A stretch of DNA of 64,000 nt from contig CAZRJC010000001.1 of the NCBI GenBank assembly GCA_964600385.1, positions 248,001-312,000 on the forward strand, read 5' to 3'. The DNA comes from DMER64 sp964600385 (GTDB lineage Bacteria; Bacteroidota; Bacteroidia; Bacteroidales; UBA932). Positions 40,071 to 50,449 of the stretch are shown here, one piece after another. Each line of letters starts with the position of its first letter. The stretch's first letter is position 1. The translations under genes were made by a program, and so were the position numbers. The notes beneath the pieces are model-generated. The model was not told where the DNA came from. It was given only the letters and a program-made list of their open reading frames with translations, and made no database searches.

Positions 40071-41398
40071 GCACAAAAATAACACTAAAGGATATGGCAC
40101 AGTACGCCCTTACGTCTGCCCTGCGCAAAGGGGCAGAACAGGTTCGCGTTACGGCCATGCAAGACGTATCCGATTCGTTTACGGTAAGAAACGACAAATT
40201 GGAAAAACTATATCAGGCAGGAGAATCCTCCCTGTTTATCCATCTTTTTACAGACGGCCGGTACGGAACGTGTTCCACTAACCGTCCCGAAGAGGAAGAA
40301 ATTGACCGTTTACTTGACACAGCCATAGCATCCACCCGACTGTTGGCACCCGATCCCTACAGGATACTGCCTCCTGCCGAAAAATGCTATAAAGGCACAA
40401 TCCGGCCCGGAGACGGCTTGCCTTCCGACCCGCTTTCCGCAGAAATAAAGAAAAGGACAGCCTTTGAATGCGCTGCCGGGGTCTGGGGGACAGATCCTTC
40501 CCTGGTGCATGTTACCGCAGATTATTCAGACAGCCGCAGCTGTTTGTATTTAATAGATTCACAGGACCTTTCCTGCTTCTCTGCCGACACCTTCTACAGC
40601 CTTTCAGCCGAATGTGCCGTAAACGGACCACACAACACACGTCCCTCGGACTGGTTTGTCAAAGGAGGCATAACTCCGGACGCCATAGGCATTGGAGGAA
40701 ATAGCCCCAACGATTGTGCCCGTCTGGCATTGGAAAGAACCCTGGCTAAACGCTCCCCAAAGAAGATCCCTTCCGGGTGTTATAATATGGTTGTCGAGAA
40801 CCGGGTAGCTTCCACATTACTCGCCCCCGTCATACAGGCCATGTCCGGAAGCGCACTGCAGCAGGGAAGTTCATTCCTTCTGGACATGCTCGGAAAACAG
40901 ATAGCAGCCAGCCAGTTTACTCTAAGAGATGAGCCTCATCTTCCGAATGAGCCGGGGCGGAGGTATTTCGACAGTGAAGGATTGGCCACAAAACCCCGCA
41001 CAATCATCGAAAATGGCATATTGAATCTCTATTTCCTCAGCACTTATTTTGCGGGGAAAATGCAAATGGAACCGACCATAGAAGGACCTTCGGTACTTCA
41101 GCTCTGTGGAGGCAAAAACGATATTCACTCGCTTATTAAACTGGCGGGGAAAGGGGTACTTGTCACGGGCTTTAACGGGGGCAACTGCAACGGTACCACC
41201 GGGGATTTTTCATACGGCATTGAAGGATTTCTTTTTGAGAACGGGCGTATTATACAACCCTTGAACGAAATGGTTATCTCGGGGAATATGAAAGACTTTT
41301 GGTTCAGATTCCTTTCCGCAGCCGATGATGCATTACATTATTCTGCCTGGCAGATACCATCGCTTCTATTCGAAAACATTGCCTTTGCAGGATTATAG
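40067..41398 (+). CDS. pmbA: TldE/PmbA, non-catalytic partner of TldD
   Basis: The second subunit of the TldD/TldE peptidase. The 443-residue protein shares the overall fold but lacks the HExxxH zinc motif, as expected for TldE. Visible landmarks: NDKLEKLYQAGESSLFIHLF near the N-terminus, VENRVASTLLAPVIQAMSG, FDSEGLATKPRTIIENGIL, and TGFNGGNCNGTTGDFSYGIEG in the C-terminal region. It follows tldD with a 4-bp overlap and is 7 bp before the NhaC-type antiporter gene. Confidence 0.93.
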   Translation: MSTKITLKDMAQYALTSALRKGAEQVRVTAMQDVSDSFTVRNDKLEKLYQAGESSLFIHLFTDGRYGTCSTNRPEEEEIDRLLDTAIASTRLLAPDPYRILPPAEKCYKGTIRPGDGLPSDPLSAEIKKRTAFECAAGVWGTDPSLVHVTADYSDSRSCLYLIDSQDLSCFSADTFYSLSAECAVNGPHNTRPSDWFVKGGITPDAIGIGGNSPNDCARLALERTLAKRSPKKIPSGCYNMVVENRVASTLLAPVIQAMSGSALQQGSSFLLDMLGKQIAASQFTLRDEPHLPNEPGRRYFDSEGLATKPRTIIENGILNLYFLSTYFAGKMQMEPTIEGPSVLQLCGGKNDIHSLIKLAGKGVLVTGFNGGNCNGTTGDFSYGIEGFLFENGRIIQPLNEMVISGNMKDFWFRFLSAADDALHYSAWQIPSLLFENIAFAGL

Positions 41399-41405
41399 AC
41401 CGCTT

Positions 41406-42812
41406 ATGAAAAAGCCCACCCTTTTAGTAAGTCTTATCCCTATTATTGTTCTTGTCTGCGTAATCTTCACCTGCGTAAGAATATTCGGTGATGAAGTCAC
41501 TGCCGGCCCATCCCAGATAGCTTTATTATCCGTTGCCGTGCTTGCTTTTATCATAGGACGGGTCTTTTACGGTCTGACCTGGGACGATTCAGAAAAGGCC
41601 ATGATGACGCACCTGAAGAACACCGGTCCGGCCATCCTTATTCTGTTAGCTATCGGAGCGCTGAGCGGCAGCTGGATGAACAGTGGTATCATTCCTTCCA
41701 TGATCTACTACGGTCTGAAATTCATTCATCCGGTTATTTTTCTGCCTCTGGTATTTGTCCTGTGTTCTGTCATCTCGCTTGTGACAGGAAGTTCATGGAG
41801 TACAGTGGGAACTTTCGGGGTCGCACTTCTGGGCGCCGGTCAGATGATGGGACTTCCCGTTCCCTGGCTGGCAGGTGCCATAATATCAGGATCTTATTTC
41901 GGTGACAAAATGTCACCCCTGTCTGACACAACAAATCTCGCTTCTTCTTTTTGCGGTGTCCCCCTGTTCAAACATATCGGATACATGCTGTATAATACAT
42001 TCCCTGTATTCATAATATCTCTTGTCATCTATATCGTTGCAGGTTTTGTTCTCCCTGCAGACAACACACCGGATATTGGGGCACAACTTTCTGCAATAAA
42101 GCAAACATACGCGATTTCGCCCTGGCTGCTTCTGATTCCGCTGATCACCATTCTCATGGTGGTAAGAAAGATTCCTCCGTTCATCACCCTGTTTGTTGCA
42201 GCTGTTGTCGGAGCCGTTGTGGCTGTCATTGTACAGCCCGGCGTATGTTCTGCCATAGCACCCAACGGTTTTGCGGCAGCAATCAAGATGATATCAAGCA
42301 GTGTAAATATCCGGACCGGTAACGAAATTCTTGACAATCTGACATCAACAAAGGGTATGGCAGGCATGCTGAACACAGTTTGGCTCATTTTATGTGTAGT
42401 AGCCTTTGCAGGAGTAATGACCGCATCGGGAATGATTCGTGTCATTACGGAGAAACTGGTGAAACTGATGCAGAACACATTAAGTACCGTAGCATCGACA
42501 CTGGGAACCTGTATTTTTTTCAATATGACACTTGGAGATCAGTATATGGCCATAATCCTGCCGGGAAACATGTTCGGCGAAAGCTACAAAAAGCAGGGCT
42601 ACGCACCCGAATTGCTTTCCCGTACCATTGAAGAATCGGCTACGGTTACCTCGGTTCTGGTACCCTGGAACACTTGCGCGGTTGCACAATCAACCGTGCT
42701 TAATGTGGCCACGCTCACTTATCTTCCCTATTGTTTCTTTAATCTGATTACCCCGTTGTTTTCTCTTTTTGCAGCGGCTGTCGGATATAAAATCAGAAAA
42801 TTAACCAACTAA
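41406..42812 (+). CDS. NhaC family Na+/H+ antiporter
   Basis: A 468-residue inner-membrane transporter with about 11-12 hydrophobic segments, exchanging Na+ (or an organic cation/anion couple) for protons. The NhaC signature region is seen in SSWSTVGTFGVALLGAG, SGSYFGDKMSPLSDTTNLA and SATVTSVLVPWNTCA. I start it at MKKPTLLVSLIP, 7 bp after pmbA; an in-frame ATG 81 bp upstream would lie within pmbA and add a soluble stretch. Some NhaC-like proteins act as malate/lactate or other antiporters, so the substrate is tentative. The SlyD-type gene follows after 14 bp. Confidence 0.92.
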   Translation: MKKPTLLVSLIPIIVLVCVIFTCVRIFGDEVTAGPSQIALLSVAVLAFIIGRVFYGLTWDDSEKAMMTHLKNTGPAILILLAIGALSGSWMNSGIIPSMIYYGLKFIHPVIFLPLVFVLCSVISLVTGSSWSTVGTFGVALLGAGQMMGLPVPWLAGAIISGSYFGDKMSPLSDTTNLASSFCGVPLFKHIGYMLYNTFPVFIISLVIYIVAGFVLPADNTPDIGAQLSAIKQTYAISPWLLLIPLITILMVVRKIPPFITLFVAAVVGAVVAVIVQPGVCSAIAPNGFAAAIKMISSSVNIRTGNEILDNLTSTKGMAGMLNTVWLILCVVAFAGVMTASGMIRVITEKLVKLMQNTLSTVASTLGTCIFFNMTLGDQYMAIILPGNMFGESYKKQGYAPELLSRTIEESATVTSVLVPWNTCAVAQSTVLNVATLTYLPYCFFNLITPLFSLFAAAVGYKIRKLTN

Positions 42813-42826
42813 TTAATATATTATTT

Positions 42827-43357
42827 ATGATCATTTCAGACGAAAAAGTAGTTTCACTTTCCTATACGCTGATAGTTGACGGAGACGTGATAGAAACCGT
42901 GAAAGAAGAGAAACCCATGCAATTCATATTCGGATTGGGGTATCTGTTACCTGCCTTTGAAGAAAAAATCAAAGGGAAAAAAATCGGAGATGACTTTAAT
43001 TTCACGCTCAGTGCACAGGAAGGATACGGAGAAGTTGATCCCAATGCCATAGTGGAACTTTCTAAAGACCTTTTTAAAATAAACGGTAAAATTGAAGAAG
43101 GGCTTCTTGTAAAAGATAAAATCATTCCCATGCAGGATTCGGAAGGTCACCGCATGAACGGAGTAGTGGAAGAAATTTCCGAGAACACCGTTACCATGAA
43201 TTTCAATCATCCGCTGGCCGGCTGTGAACTCAATTTCACCGGCAAAGTGGTGGAAATTCGCGAAGCTACCGAAAAGGAACTTAGCGACGGACTGTTTGGC
43301 GAACGTGCAGAGTCATCGTGCGAACACGATTGCAGCGGCTGCAGCGGTTGCCACTAG
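42827..43357 (+). CDS. FKBP-type peptidyl-prolyl isomerase, SlyD-like
   Basis: A 176-residue cytoplasmic prolyl isomerase and chaperone. The FKBP part is split by an insert-in-flap domain, as in SlyD: MQFIFGLGYLLPAFEEKIKG, then a flap with SAQEGYGEVDPNAIVEL, and the return VTMNFNHPLAGCELNFTGKV at about 120-139. The short C-terminal tail CEHDCSGCSGCH is rich in Cys and His, as in metal-binding SlyD tails, so nickel or zinc binding is likely. It is last in the plus-strand run from the LRR gene. Its final 45 bp overlap the end of the convergent COG2509 gene, and the Cys/His tail is encoded in that overlap. Confidence 0.92.
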   Translation: MIISDEKVVSLSYTLIVDGDVIETVKEEKPMQFIFGLGYLLPAFEEKIKGKKIGDDFNFTLSAQEGYGEVDPNAIVELSKDLFKINGKIEEGLLVKDKIIPMQDSEGHRMNGVVEEISENTVTMNFNHPLAGCELNFTGKVVEIREATEKELSDGLFGERAESSCEHDCSGCSGCH

Positions 43358-44860
43358 GACTCCGTCCAGGGCCGAGGAGACGATCCCGCCGGAATACCCG
43401 GCACCTTCTCCGCAAGGATACAAACCTTCCAGCGTAATATGCCGGAAGGTTTCCTTTTCTCTGGGAATCCTTACCGGCGATGAAGTCCGTGATTCCACGC
43501 CCAGAAGCAGTGCTTCGGATGTGAGATATCCGTGCATCTTTTTATTGAACAAGACAAATGCCTCCTGCAGCGAACGGGTTATCTGCGGGGGCAGTATGGC
43601 TCCCAGAGGAGCTTCCACGCATCCGGGAAAATAACTGCTTTCAGGAAGATCGGCCGAGATCCTGCCCCGGACAAAATCGGTCATCCTTTGCCCCGGCGCG
43701 GCAAAACCGGCCACTTTGGCGGCTTTCTCAATACTTTCCTGTAAAAACATCAATGACAGGGGATCGTCCGGATGGTCGGCATCGCCCGGTTCAACAGAAA
43801 CCACAACTCCGGCATTGGCCATCTTTCCCGAACGCCTGGAATTCGACATCCCGTTGAGAACCATACCGGTTGCATCGGTACAGGACGGAATGATCTGACC
43901 GCCGGGACACATGCAAAACGAAAAAACTCCGCGTCCGCCTGCCTGTTCCACCAGATTGTAGGTGGCCGGCGGCAATACTCTCCGGTAGGAAGGTATCACG
44001 TGTGAATACTGAATGTCATTTATCAGTTGCTGGGGATGCTCTACCCTCACACCCAATGCAAAACCCTTTGCCTCCAGGGCCCATCCCCTGTATTTGAAAA
44101 GCCGGTACACGTCACGGGCCGAATGTCCCACAGCCAGGATTACTGCCTCGCCTTTCCATTCGGTTCCGTTGCTATCCCTTACACCCAGCACCTTATTATT
44201 TTTTACCATAAGGTCAGTGACCCGGGTGTTAAAATGATACGTTCCTCCATGTGACTCAATCGTATGCCGGATCTTCTCAATAATGGCCGGTAATTTGTCG
44301 CTCCCGATATGTGCGTGTACCTGGCTCAATATTTCTTCCGAAGCACCATGAGCCACAAAAGTCTGCAGAATCTTTCCCGTATCACCCCGTTTTGTGGAAC
44401 GGGTATATAATTTCCCGTCAGAAAAAGTTCCGGCACCACCTTCCCCAAAACAGTAATTGGAATCGGGATTAACACCCAGGCCCCTGTTCAAGGCTGCTAT
44501 ATCGGTTTTCCGGGCATGTATATCTTTCCCCCGTTCCAGTATGACAGGCCTGAATCCTTTCTCCAGCAGAGTCAGCGCGGCAAAAAGGCCTGCCGGTCCG
44601 GAACCTACTACAATAACCTCTTTACTTTGGGACACATCTTTGTACGATACACTGGATTCAGCGGGTTTCTCAGCTTTCAGGTAGGCATCCGCCACACAAT
44701 GAATAACCGGATATCGGCCCCGGACATCCAGGGATTGTTGTACAAGTTGTATTTTCCCAAGATCTGCGGGATGGCAGTTCAGGGCTTTGGCGGCCTGTTT
44801 TTTCAGATTTGACGGAGTCACCCCTTCCAGTGGATCTATCCGGCATTGAATACGTTGCAT
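43313..44860 (-). CDS. FAD-dependent oxidoreductase, COG2509 type
   Basis: A 515-residue uncharacterised flavoprotein of COG2509. The dinucleotide motif VVGSGPAGLFAAL is at about 84-96, preceded by a family N-terminal domain starting MQRIQCRIDPLEG. Other landmarks: GEGGAGTFSDGKLYTR at about 138-153, VILAVGHSARD, FSFCMCPGG, and the FAD-closing LYPCGEGAGYSGGIVSSALDG near the C-terminus. It starts 3 bp after the tsaD stop and is cotranscribed with it. The substrate is unknown. Its last 45 bp overlap the SlyD-like gene on the other strand. Confidence 0.9.
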   Translation of the reverse strand: MQRIQCRIDPLEGVTPSNLKKQAAKALNCHPADLGKIQLVQQSLDVRGRYPVIHCVADAYLKAEKPAESSVSYKDVSQSKEVIVVGSGPAGLFAALTLLEKGFRPVILERGKDIHARKTDIAALNRGLGVNPDSNYCFGEGGAGTFSDGKLYTRSTKRGDTGKILQTFVAHGASEEILSQVHAHIGSDKLPAIIEKIRHTIESHGGTYHFNTRVTDLMVKNNKVLGVRDSNGTEWKGEAVILAVGHSARDVYRLFKYRGWALEAKGFALGVRVEHPQQLINDIQYSHVIPSYRRVLPPATYNLVEQAGGRGVFSFCMCPGGQIIPSCTDATGMVLNGMSNSRRSGKMANAGVVVSVEPGDADHPDDPLSLMFLQESIEKAAKVAGFAAPGQRMTDFVRGRISADLPESSYFPGCVEAPLGAILPPQITRSLQEAFVLFNKKMHGYLTSEALLLGVESRTSSPVRIPREKETFRHITLEGLYPCGEGAGYSGGIVSSALDGVLVATAAAAAIVFAR

Positions 44861-44863
44861 ATA

Positions 44864-45913
44864 TTAATCGTTCATTTCTATGGAACGTGTAACGGGTGCC
44901 ACATCCAGTCCGGTTGTCTGGCCCTCTTTCCATTTATAATATCCGGTCACTGCTATCATTGCAGCATTGTCTGTAGTAAAACGCATCTGAGGCAGATACA
45001 CTTCCCATTTTCTTTTTCGGCCTTCCTCCTCCATGCGTGCCCGCAATCCGCTGTTGGCAGACACCCCTCCGGCCAGGGCTAAACGGGTGATACCTGTTTT
45101 CCGGACGGCTTTTATCACTTTTTCTGCAAGTATGTCAATAAGTGTACGCTGAAGGCCTGCTGCCAGATTGGCCAGATTCGCAGAAATAAAATCGGGTTCT
45201 TCGGCCACACGATCCCTCAAAAAATAAAGGAAAGACGTCTTGACACCGCTAAAGCTGAAATCAAGGTCCTTAACATGTGGTTTGGCAAAAGCGAATACTT
45301 TGGGATCGCCGAGTTTTGCCCATTTATCAATGTGTGGTCCGCCCGGATATTCAAGGCCCAGGAGTTTGGCTCCCTTGTCGAATGTCTCTCCTACCGCATC
45401 GTCAATTGTCTCTCCCAGTATTTCAAACCGCAATGGTGCATCCATCCTGAGAATCTGTGTATGCCCGCCCGAAACGAGCAGGCAAAGGAACGGGAACCCG
45501 GGAATCTCGCCCGAGGCAGGAACCGCAGCTACGCCATCAACACCCGGAACAAGAATAAAATGGCTCAGGACGTGACCCATAAGGTGATTTACTTCTATAA
45601 GAGGCGCCCCGGTTGCCAGAGAAAGTCCTTTGGCAAATGAAGTGCCCACAAGCAGTGATCCCAGCAAACCGGGACCTTTTGTAAAAGCAATAGCGTCTAT
45701 ATCGGAAGCCTTGATGCCCGCCTGATCCAGGGCCTGGCTTACCACCGGCACAATATTCATCTGATGTGCACGACTGGCCAGTTCGGGCACCACCCCTCCG
45801 TATTTTCTGTGTACCTCCTGGGAAGCCATCACATTGGAGAGCAAAAGGGTATCCTTAAGAACTGCTGCAGATGTATCGTCACAGGAAGATTCTATACCTA
45901 AAATATAAGCCAT
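44864..45913 (-). CDS. tsaD: tRNA N6-adenosine threonylcarbamoyltransferase
   Basis: Transfers threonylcarbamoyl to A37 of ANN-decoding tRNAs, working with TsaB/TsaE; cytoplasmic and essential in most bacteria. The 349-residue ASKHA-fold protein has GIESSCDDTSAAV at the start, TKGPGLLGSLLVG, the iron-binding pair H110 and H114 in VNHLMGH, LVSGGHTQ, and DNAAMIAVTGYYKW at the end. It is complete and of typical length. Divergent from tamB; COG2509 follows after 3 bp. Minus-strand CACATTTG about 20 nt upstream is a near match to the -7 consensus. Confidence 0.98.
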   Translation of the reverse strand: MAYILGIESSCDDTSAAVLKDTLLLSNVMASQEVHRKYGGVVPELASRAHQMNIVPVVSQALDQAGIKASDIDAIAFTKGPGLLGSLLVGTSFAKGLSLATGAPLIEVNHLMGHVLSHFILVPGVDGVAAVPASGEIPGFPFLCLLVSGGHTQILRMDAPLRFEILGETIDDAVGETFDKGAKLLGLEYPGGPHIDKWAKLGDPKVFAFAKPHVKDLDFSFSGVKTSFLYFLRDRVAEEPDFISANLANLAAGLQRTLIDILAEKVIKAVRKTGITRLALAGGVSANSGLRARMEEEGRKRKWEVYLPQMRFTTDNAAMIAVTGYYKWKEGQTTGLDVAPVTRSIEMND

Positions 45914-45954
45914 TCGCAGATTAATTTAAACTGCAAATGTGGGCATTTTTTTCT

Positions 45955-45962
45955 TATTTTTG
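45955..45962 (+). promoter_or_regulatory. Candidate -7 box TATTTTTG for tamB
   Basis: Matches TAnnTTTG and ends 17 nt before the ATG, in the 66-bp gap between divergent tsaD and tamB. Confidence 0.45.
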
Positions 45963-45979
45963 TAAGTTAAGGTTATTCC

Positions 45980-48900
45980 ATGCGGATTATAAAAAACATA
46001 CTGCTTTCCATACTTTTTATTGCGGTCGTGGCATTCACAGCCGTATCCATTGCTGTTCAGTTTCCCGCTGTCCAGAGTCGGGCAGCTCATCGTGCGGCAG
46101 CATGGCTCTCAGAACAGACAGGTGCCGGATTTACCATAGAGAAGGTTCATATTCTGTTTTTTAAAAAATGGATCATACACAATATCACAATCGAAACTGC
46201 ACCGGGAGATACTTTGTTCCATGCCGGCAAACTATCGGTAAGTCTTCGTTCCGTTAATCCTTTTAACAAAAGAATAAATTTAGACCGGGTACTCGTTTCG
46301 GGCGGAGGATTCTACCTGACCATCGGAGACAGTCTGACCAACATAGAAACCCTTTTCCCTGCAAAGGATACGCCGGACGACACGGTCAGCACGCCTTTTG
46401 CCTGGGATATCCGGGCAAAAAAAGTATTGGTGAGGGATTTTACTTACAGTATGATTAATACGTTCCTTGGACCATTACACAATAGCCCTACAAGCATAGA
46501 TTATCAGGACATGGAAGTCAACGGGATCAATATTGATATCCGCGATGCCGCTTTCTGCGACAATACCGTCTATGCCCGCTTGGAGCACCTGGACTGTAAG
46601 GAGAAATCCGGATATATTATCCGACATCTGGAAGGCGATGTTAAAGTGGACGGGACGGCTGCACTCATAGAAAACCTTCAGATTCTGGATGATTTCTCTG
46701 ATGTCAGGGCACATTATTTCAAGATGGGATACGGCTGTTCGGAGAACCTGAGTGATTACGTCAATAAGGTTGTAATGGAACTGGATATGGACAATGCATT
46801 CCTTTCCTTCAAAACCATTCAATATTTCGCATACGGTCTGGATCCTTCATTTAACCTGGGAATACGCGCATCCGGCTTGGTTACCGGGCCGGTCTCAGGT
46901 CTCTCTGCTGACAGTCTGGACGTACATTCCCTTTCCGGGATGACCCATATAATATGCGGTTTTAAAATGAAAGGTCTGCCCAATGTACCGGAAACCACTC
47001 TGCAGATAGACATTCCCCAGCTCGCATCAAACATCGGGGATCTGAATAAAATACTTTATTCGATTGCCGAGGTTCAGATTCCGCAACTGGAAAAAACCCT
47101 GGGAGGACATACCCCATTCATGTTCAGGGGGCGCCTTGCAGGTCTGCTGACCGATTTTGCAGTTGATGGTTTATTGAAAGGATTCTTTGGTGAAGTAGAT
47201 ATTGATATGCTCATTAACTCCAATGCCTCTTCGCAGGGTGTGTTGCTATCTGGCGTGATTGGAACAAAAGATCTGGACCTGGGTGTCCTCACGGGGATTC
47301 CGTTGCTGGGACATTGTTCTCTTTATACCAAAGCCCGGGCAATGCTTGGATCCCAGGATAACGGGGGGATTGACGCCAGTCTGGACACTCTTTTAATCAA
47401 TAGTCTTGTTTTCAATAACTATACGTTCCGGGACTTTAATGTCCGGGGAGAATTCAGAAACGGATTTATTGAAGGCCGCATGACCGGGGCGGATCCCAAT
47501 CTGCGTTTTTTAATTCAGGGCCGTGCGGATCTCTCAGACAACACCGGAACAGCTGCCAAATTATTTGCAAATATCGGTTATGCAGATCTCAACAGATTAA
47601 ACCTCTACAAGACAGACTCCATTGCCGTCCTGAGCGGTACTGTTGAGGCAGATTTCTCTCACATCAACGCCGTGGGCGATATTGAAGGAATCATTACCGG
47701 CAAAGGGCTTTCATTTAAAAATTCTAAAGGAACACATGCCCTGAATTCTCTGCTCCTTAAAAGTAACCGGATAGATTCAACGACTTTCAATACCTCCCTT
47801 CAGTCCGATGCCCTGAAGGCTTCCTATTCCGGCGGAACCGGTCTTATCCATTTTATTTCGGAATTGTACGAGCGTTTTCTTGCCAGGCACATACCCGCCT
47901 TTTTCACATCAGCTGTGGCTGACAGCCTTGTTACGGTAAACAGGGTATTACCTGCTGCCAGACTGGAAGCAGAAGTATTGAATTCTGCCTTTCTGGAAGA
48001 ACTTTTCCTGCCCGGCCTCTTCATCTCTCCCCAGACCACGCTGACCATGGCATCTTCTCACGGAGACAGCCTGAACCTCCGGATTCATTCCCCGCGGATA
48101 GGGTATCAGGAACATAATATTAAAGACTTACAGATACTTGCTACAGGCGGAAATCTGGGAATCAATGCAGGAATCAGCTGCCAGAACCTGACTATAGGAA
48201 GTATCCCCGTTGAAAACGTTTCCCTGATGATGAGCGGATCTGATGACACACTGACAGCCGGCTTAAAAACAGGAGATCAGGATAAACCCGGAAATCGTTC
48301 AGACATAACGGCCTCTTTCATTTTTGCAAGGAATGATTCCTCTCAGATACCTGTAATAGAATGCCATATTCCTTCTTCCCCCATAGAAATTGACAACAAA
48401 GTATGGACTCTTTCTGCAGACAGTGTCATTCTGAAAGGTAAAAACATAGCTTTAAACAAAGTACGGTTGCAACACAACACGCCACCGGGCCTGTACGAGA
48501 ACATTACTGTGGCGGGGGTACTATCCGAAAATCCCGCCGACACATTGAAAGTAATGTTGCATGATTTTGATGTATCCATGCTCAATCCTTTTTTCCCGGC
48601 AGAATATCCCTTTGTATTAAGAGGATCATTTTCCGGGAAAGGCAGCATAACAGATTTTTATGGTTCCCGCTACTTATTTATTGATCTTACCGGGAGGAAT
48701 TTCTACGTAAACGATACACTGGCAGGTGATCTTAGAGTACTAAGCAGCTGGAATCAGGAACAGGGTCAATTCAAGCTGGGGTCGAGCCTCACTCTTCCCG
48801 ACGGCAGAAGACCGTTTATCGCCACCGGATATTTTCGTCCATCGGACAGTTTTCTGGAACTAAGAGCCGGATTTAACCGTTTCCAGGCCTCATTAGTGGG

Positions 48901-50449
48901 CCCTTTCCTAACCGGTCTTGTATCCGGGATGAACGGATATCTCTCGGGAGATATGCTTCTTGCCGGAAATCTGCCCGATCTGACCCTTACCAGCGACAAC
49001 ACCTTTGTTAACAACCTGGGGTTTACCATAGATTTCACCCGCGTTCCCTATAAACTCAACGGCCCCGTAAAGCTGTCACGTGAAGGGCTCTACCTGCCAC
49101 AGGATACGCTGTACGATGCACACGGTCATTACGCCATTGCTCAGGGAGGTCTGAAGTACAGGCATTTTCGCAATATTGCAGCGGATCTGAACCTGAATTT
49201 TGTAAACTTCCATGCACTTAATACCACAGAGAAAGATAACGGGGATTTTTACGGGACGGCTTTTGCTACCGGCACTCTTGATATACAAGGAGCTCTCGAT
49301 GACCTTCTGATAGATCTTTCCGCCCGATCTGAACCACATACCGCTATTCATATTCCCCTCTCTTCGGTTACCGAGGCCAAAGAAACTAATCTCCTTTCTT
49401 TTGTAAGGCCCCCCGTTGCTTCTCAGGGACGGGATCCTTACGCACAGGCCGCCCTCAAGGCCCAAAATAAACTCCGCCGGAATTCACAGCTCCGCTTTAA
49501 CATGAAAACGGAACTGACGCCCGATGCGGAAATATTACTAGAGATTAATAAAGCCACTGGTGATGTGATATCTGGCAGAGGTCGCGGAGTAATAAATATC
49601 GGGGTGGATCCCCTTCAGGACGGATTTTCCATTTTAGGCGATTGTGCCGTTGAAAGTGGAAACTATTTATTTGTTCTTCAGGGCATTATATCAAAACGTT
49701 TCCAGATTGTGCCGGGAGGTACCATCTCATTTAACGGAGATGTCATGAATACCCAGCTTAACCTGACCGCATCCTATCATACGAAAGCCTCGCTGAATAC
49801 CCTGCTTTCAGACACAACCATGATCAGCAACCGCCGCGACGTGGATTGCCAGATACTCATGTCGGGAGCTTTGCTCAACCCCTCCCTCGGGTTTAATATC
49901 AATATCGACGATATTGACCCCACTACCCGTGCACGTGTGGAAAGCGCCCTGAATACAGATGACAAGATGATGCGCCAGTTCATGACGCTGCTTATTTCAA
50001 GCAGTTTCATGCCAGATCAAGAGTCCGGAATTGTTAACAACTCAAACATACTGTATTCCAATGCCACAGAAATCCTGTCCAATCAGTTGAACAACATTTT
50101 CGCCCAACTGAATATTCCGCTCGATGTGGGATTCAATTACCAGCCGGGACAAAGCGGAGATGTGTTTGATGTGGCCATCTCTACCCAGCTGTTTAATAAC
50201 CGTGTAATCGTAAACGGGAATATGGGAAACAATCCCTATACCCAGAATAATAACGATCTGGTAGGTAATATCGATATTGAACTGAAACTCGATGAAAAAG
50301 GCAAGTTCAGAATAAAGGCATTCAGCCGGTCAGCAGATCAGTATTCCAATTACCTGGACAATACGCAACGGAGCGGAGGCGGATTTGTATACCAGGAAGA
50401 ATTCAATTCATTCCGTCAGTTATGGCGGAGGTGGTTGAATTTACCTTAA
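45980..50449 (+). CDS. TamB-type translocation and assembly protein (DUF490)
   Basis: A 1489-residue AsmA/TamB-like protein anchored in the inner membrane by one N-terminal segment (about 5-27, ILLSILFIAVVAFTAVSIAV). A very long repetitive beta-rich periplasmic groove follows, and the C-terminal TamB domain (about 1130-1480) carries GRGVINIGVDPLQDGFSILG, GNYLFVLQGIISKRFQI and NVGFNY-like VGFNYQPGQSGDVFDV. TamB proteins carry phospholipids between membranes and help assemble outer-membrane proteins. Bacteroidota versions are usually 1400-1700 residues. No BamA/TamA homologue is adjacent. Its end overlaps pheT by 9 bp on the opposite strand. Confidence 0.92.
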   Translation: MRIIKNILLSILFIAVVAFTAVSIAVQFPAVQSRAAHRAAAWLSEQTGAGFTIEKVHILFFKKWIIHNITIETAPGDTLFHAGKLSVSLRSVNPFNKRINLDRVLVSGGGFYLTIGDSLTNIETLFPAKDTPDDTVSTPFAWDIRAKKVLVRDFTYSMINTFLGPLHNSPTSIDYQDMEVNGINIDIRDAAFCDNTVYARLEHLDCKEKSGYIIRHLEGDVKVDGTAALIENLQILDDFSDVRAHYFKMGYGCSENLSDYVNKVVMELDMDNAFLSFKTIQYFAYGLDPSFNLGIRASGLVTGPVSGLSADSLDVHSLSGMTHIICGFKMKGLPNVPETTLQIDIPQLASNIGDLNKILYSIAEVQIPQLEKTLGGHTPFMFRGRLAGLLTDFAVDGLLKGFFGEVDIDMLINSNASSQGVLLSGVIGTKDLDLGVLTGIPLLGHCSLYTKARAMLGSQDNGGIDASLDTLLINSLVFNNYTFRDFNVRGEFRNGFIEGRMTGADPNLRFLIQGRADLSDNTGTAAKLFANIGYADLNRLNLYKTDSIAVLSGTVEADFSHINAVGDIEGIITGKGLSFKNSKGTHALNSLLLKSNRIDSTTFNTSLQSDALKASYSGGTGLIHFISELYERFLARHIPAFFTSAVADSLVTVNRVLPAARLEAEVLNSAFLEELFLPGLFISPQTTLTMASSHGDSLNLRIHSPRIGYQEHNIKDLQILATGGNLGINAGISCQNLTIGSIPVENVSLMMSGSDDTLTAGLKTGDQDKPGNRSDITASFIFARNDSSQIPVIECHIPSSPIEIDNKVWTLSADSVILKGKNIALNKVRLQHNTPPGLYENITVAGVLSENPADTLKVMLHDFDVSMLNPFFPAEYPFVLRGSFSGKGSITDFYGSRYLFIDLTGRNFYVNDTLAGDLRVLSSWNQEQGQFKLGSSLTLPDGRRPFIATGYFRPSDSFLELRAGFNRFQASLVGPFLTGLVSGMNGYLSGDMLLAGNLPDLTLTSDNTFVNNLGFTIDFTRVPYKLNGPVKLSREGLYLPQDTLYDAHGHYAIAQGGLKYRHFRNIAADLNLNFVNFHALNTTEKDNGDFYGTAFATGTLDIQGALDDLLIDLSARSEPHTAIHIPLSSVTEAKETNLLSFVRPPVASQGRDPYAQAALKAQNKLRRNSQLRFNMKTELTPDAEILLEINKATGDVISGRGRGVINIGVDPLQDGFSILGDCAVESGNYLFVLQGIISKRFQIVPGGTISFNGDVMNTQLNLTASYHTKASLNTLLSDTTMISNRRDVDCQILMSGALLNPSLGFNINIDDIDPTTRARVESALNTDDKMMRQFMTLLISSSFMPDQESGIVNNSNILYSNATEILSNQLNNIFAQLNIPLDVGFNYQPGQSGDVFDVAISTQLFNNRVIVNGNMGNNPYTQNNNDLVGNIDIELKLDEKGKFRIKAFSRSADQYSNYLDNTQRSGGGFVYQEEFNSFRQLWRRWLNLP

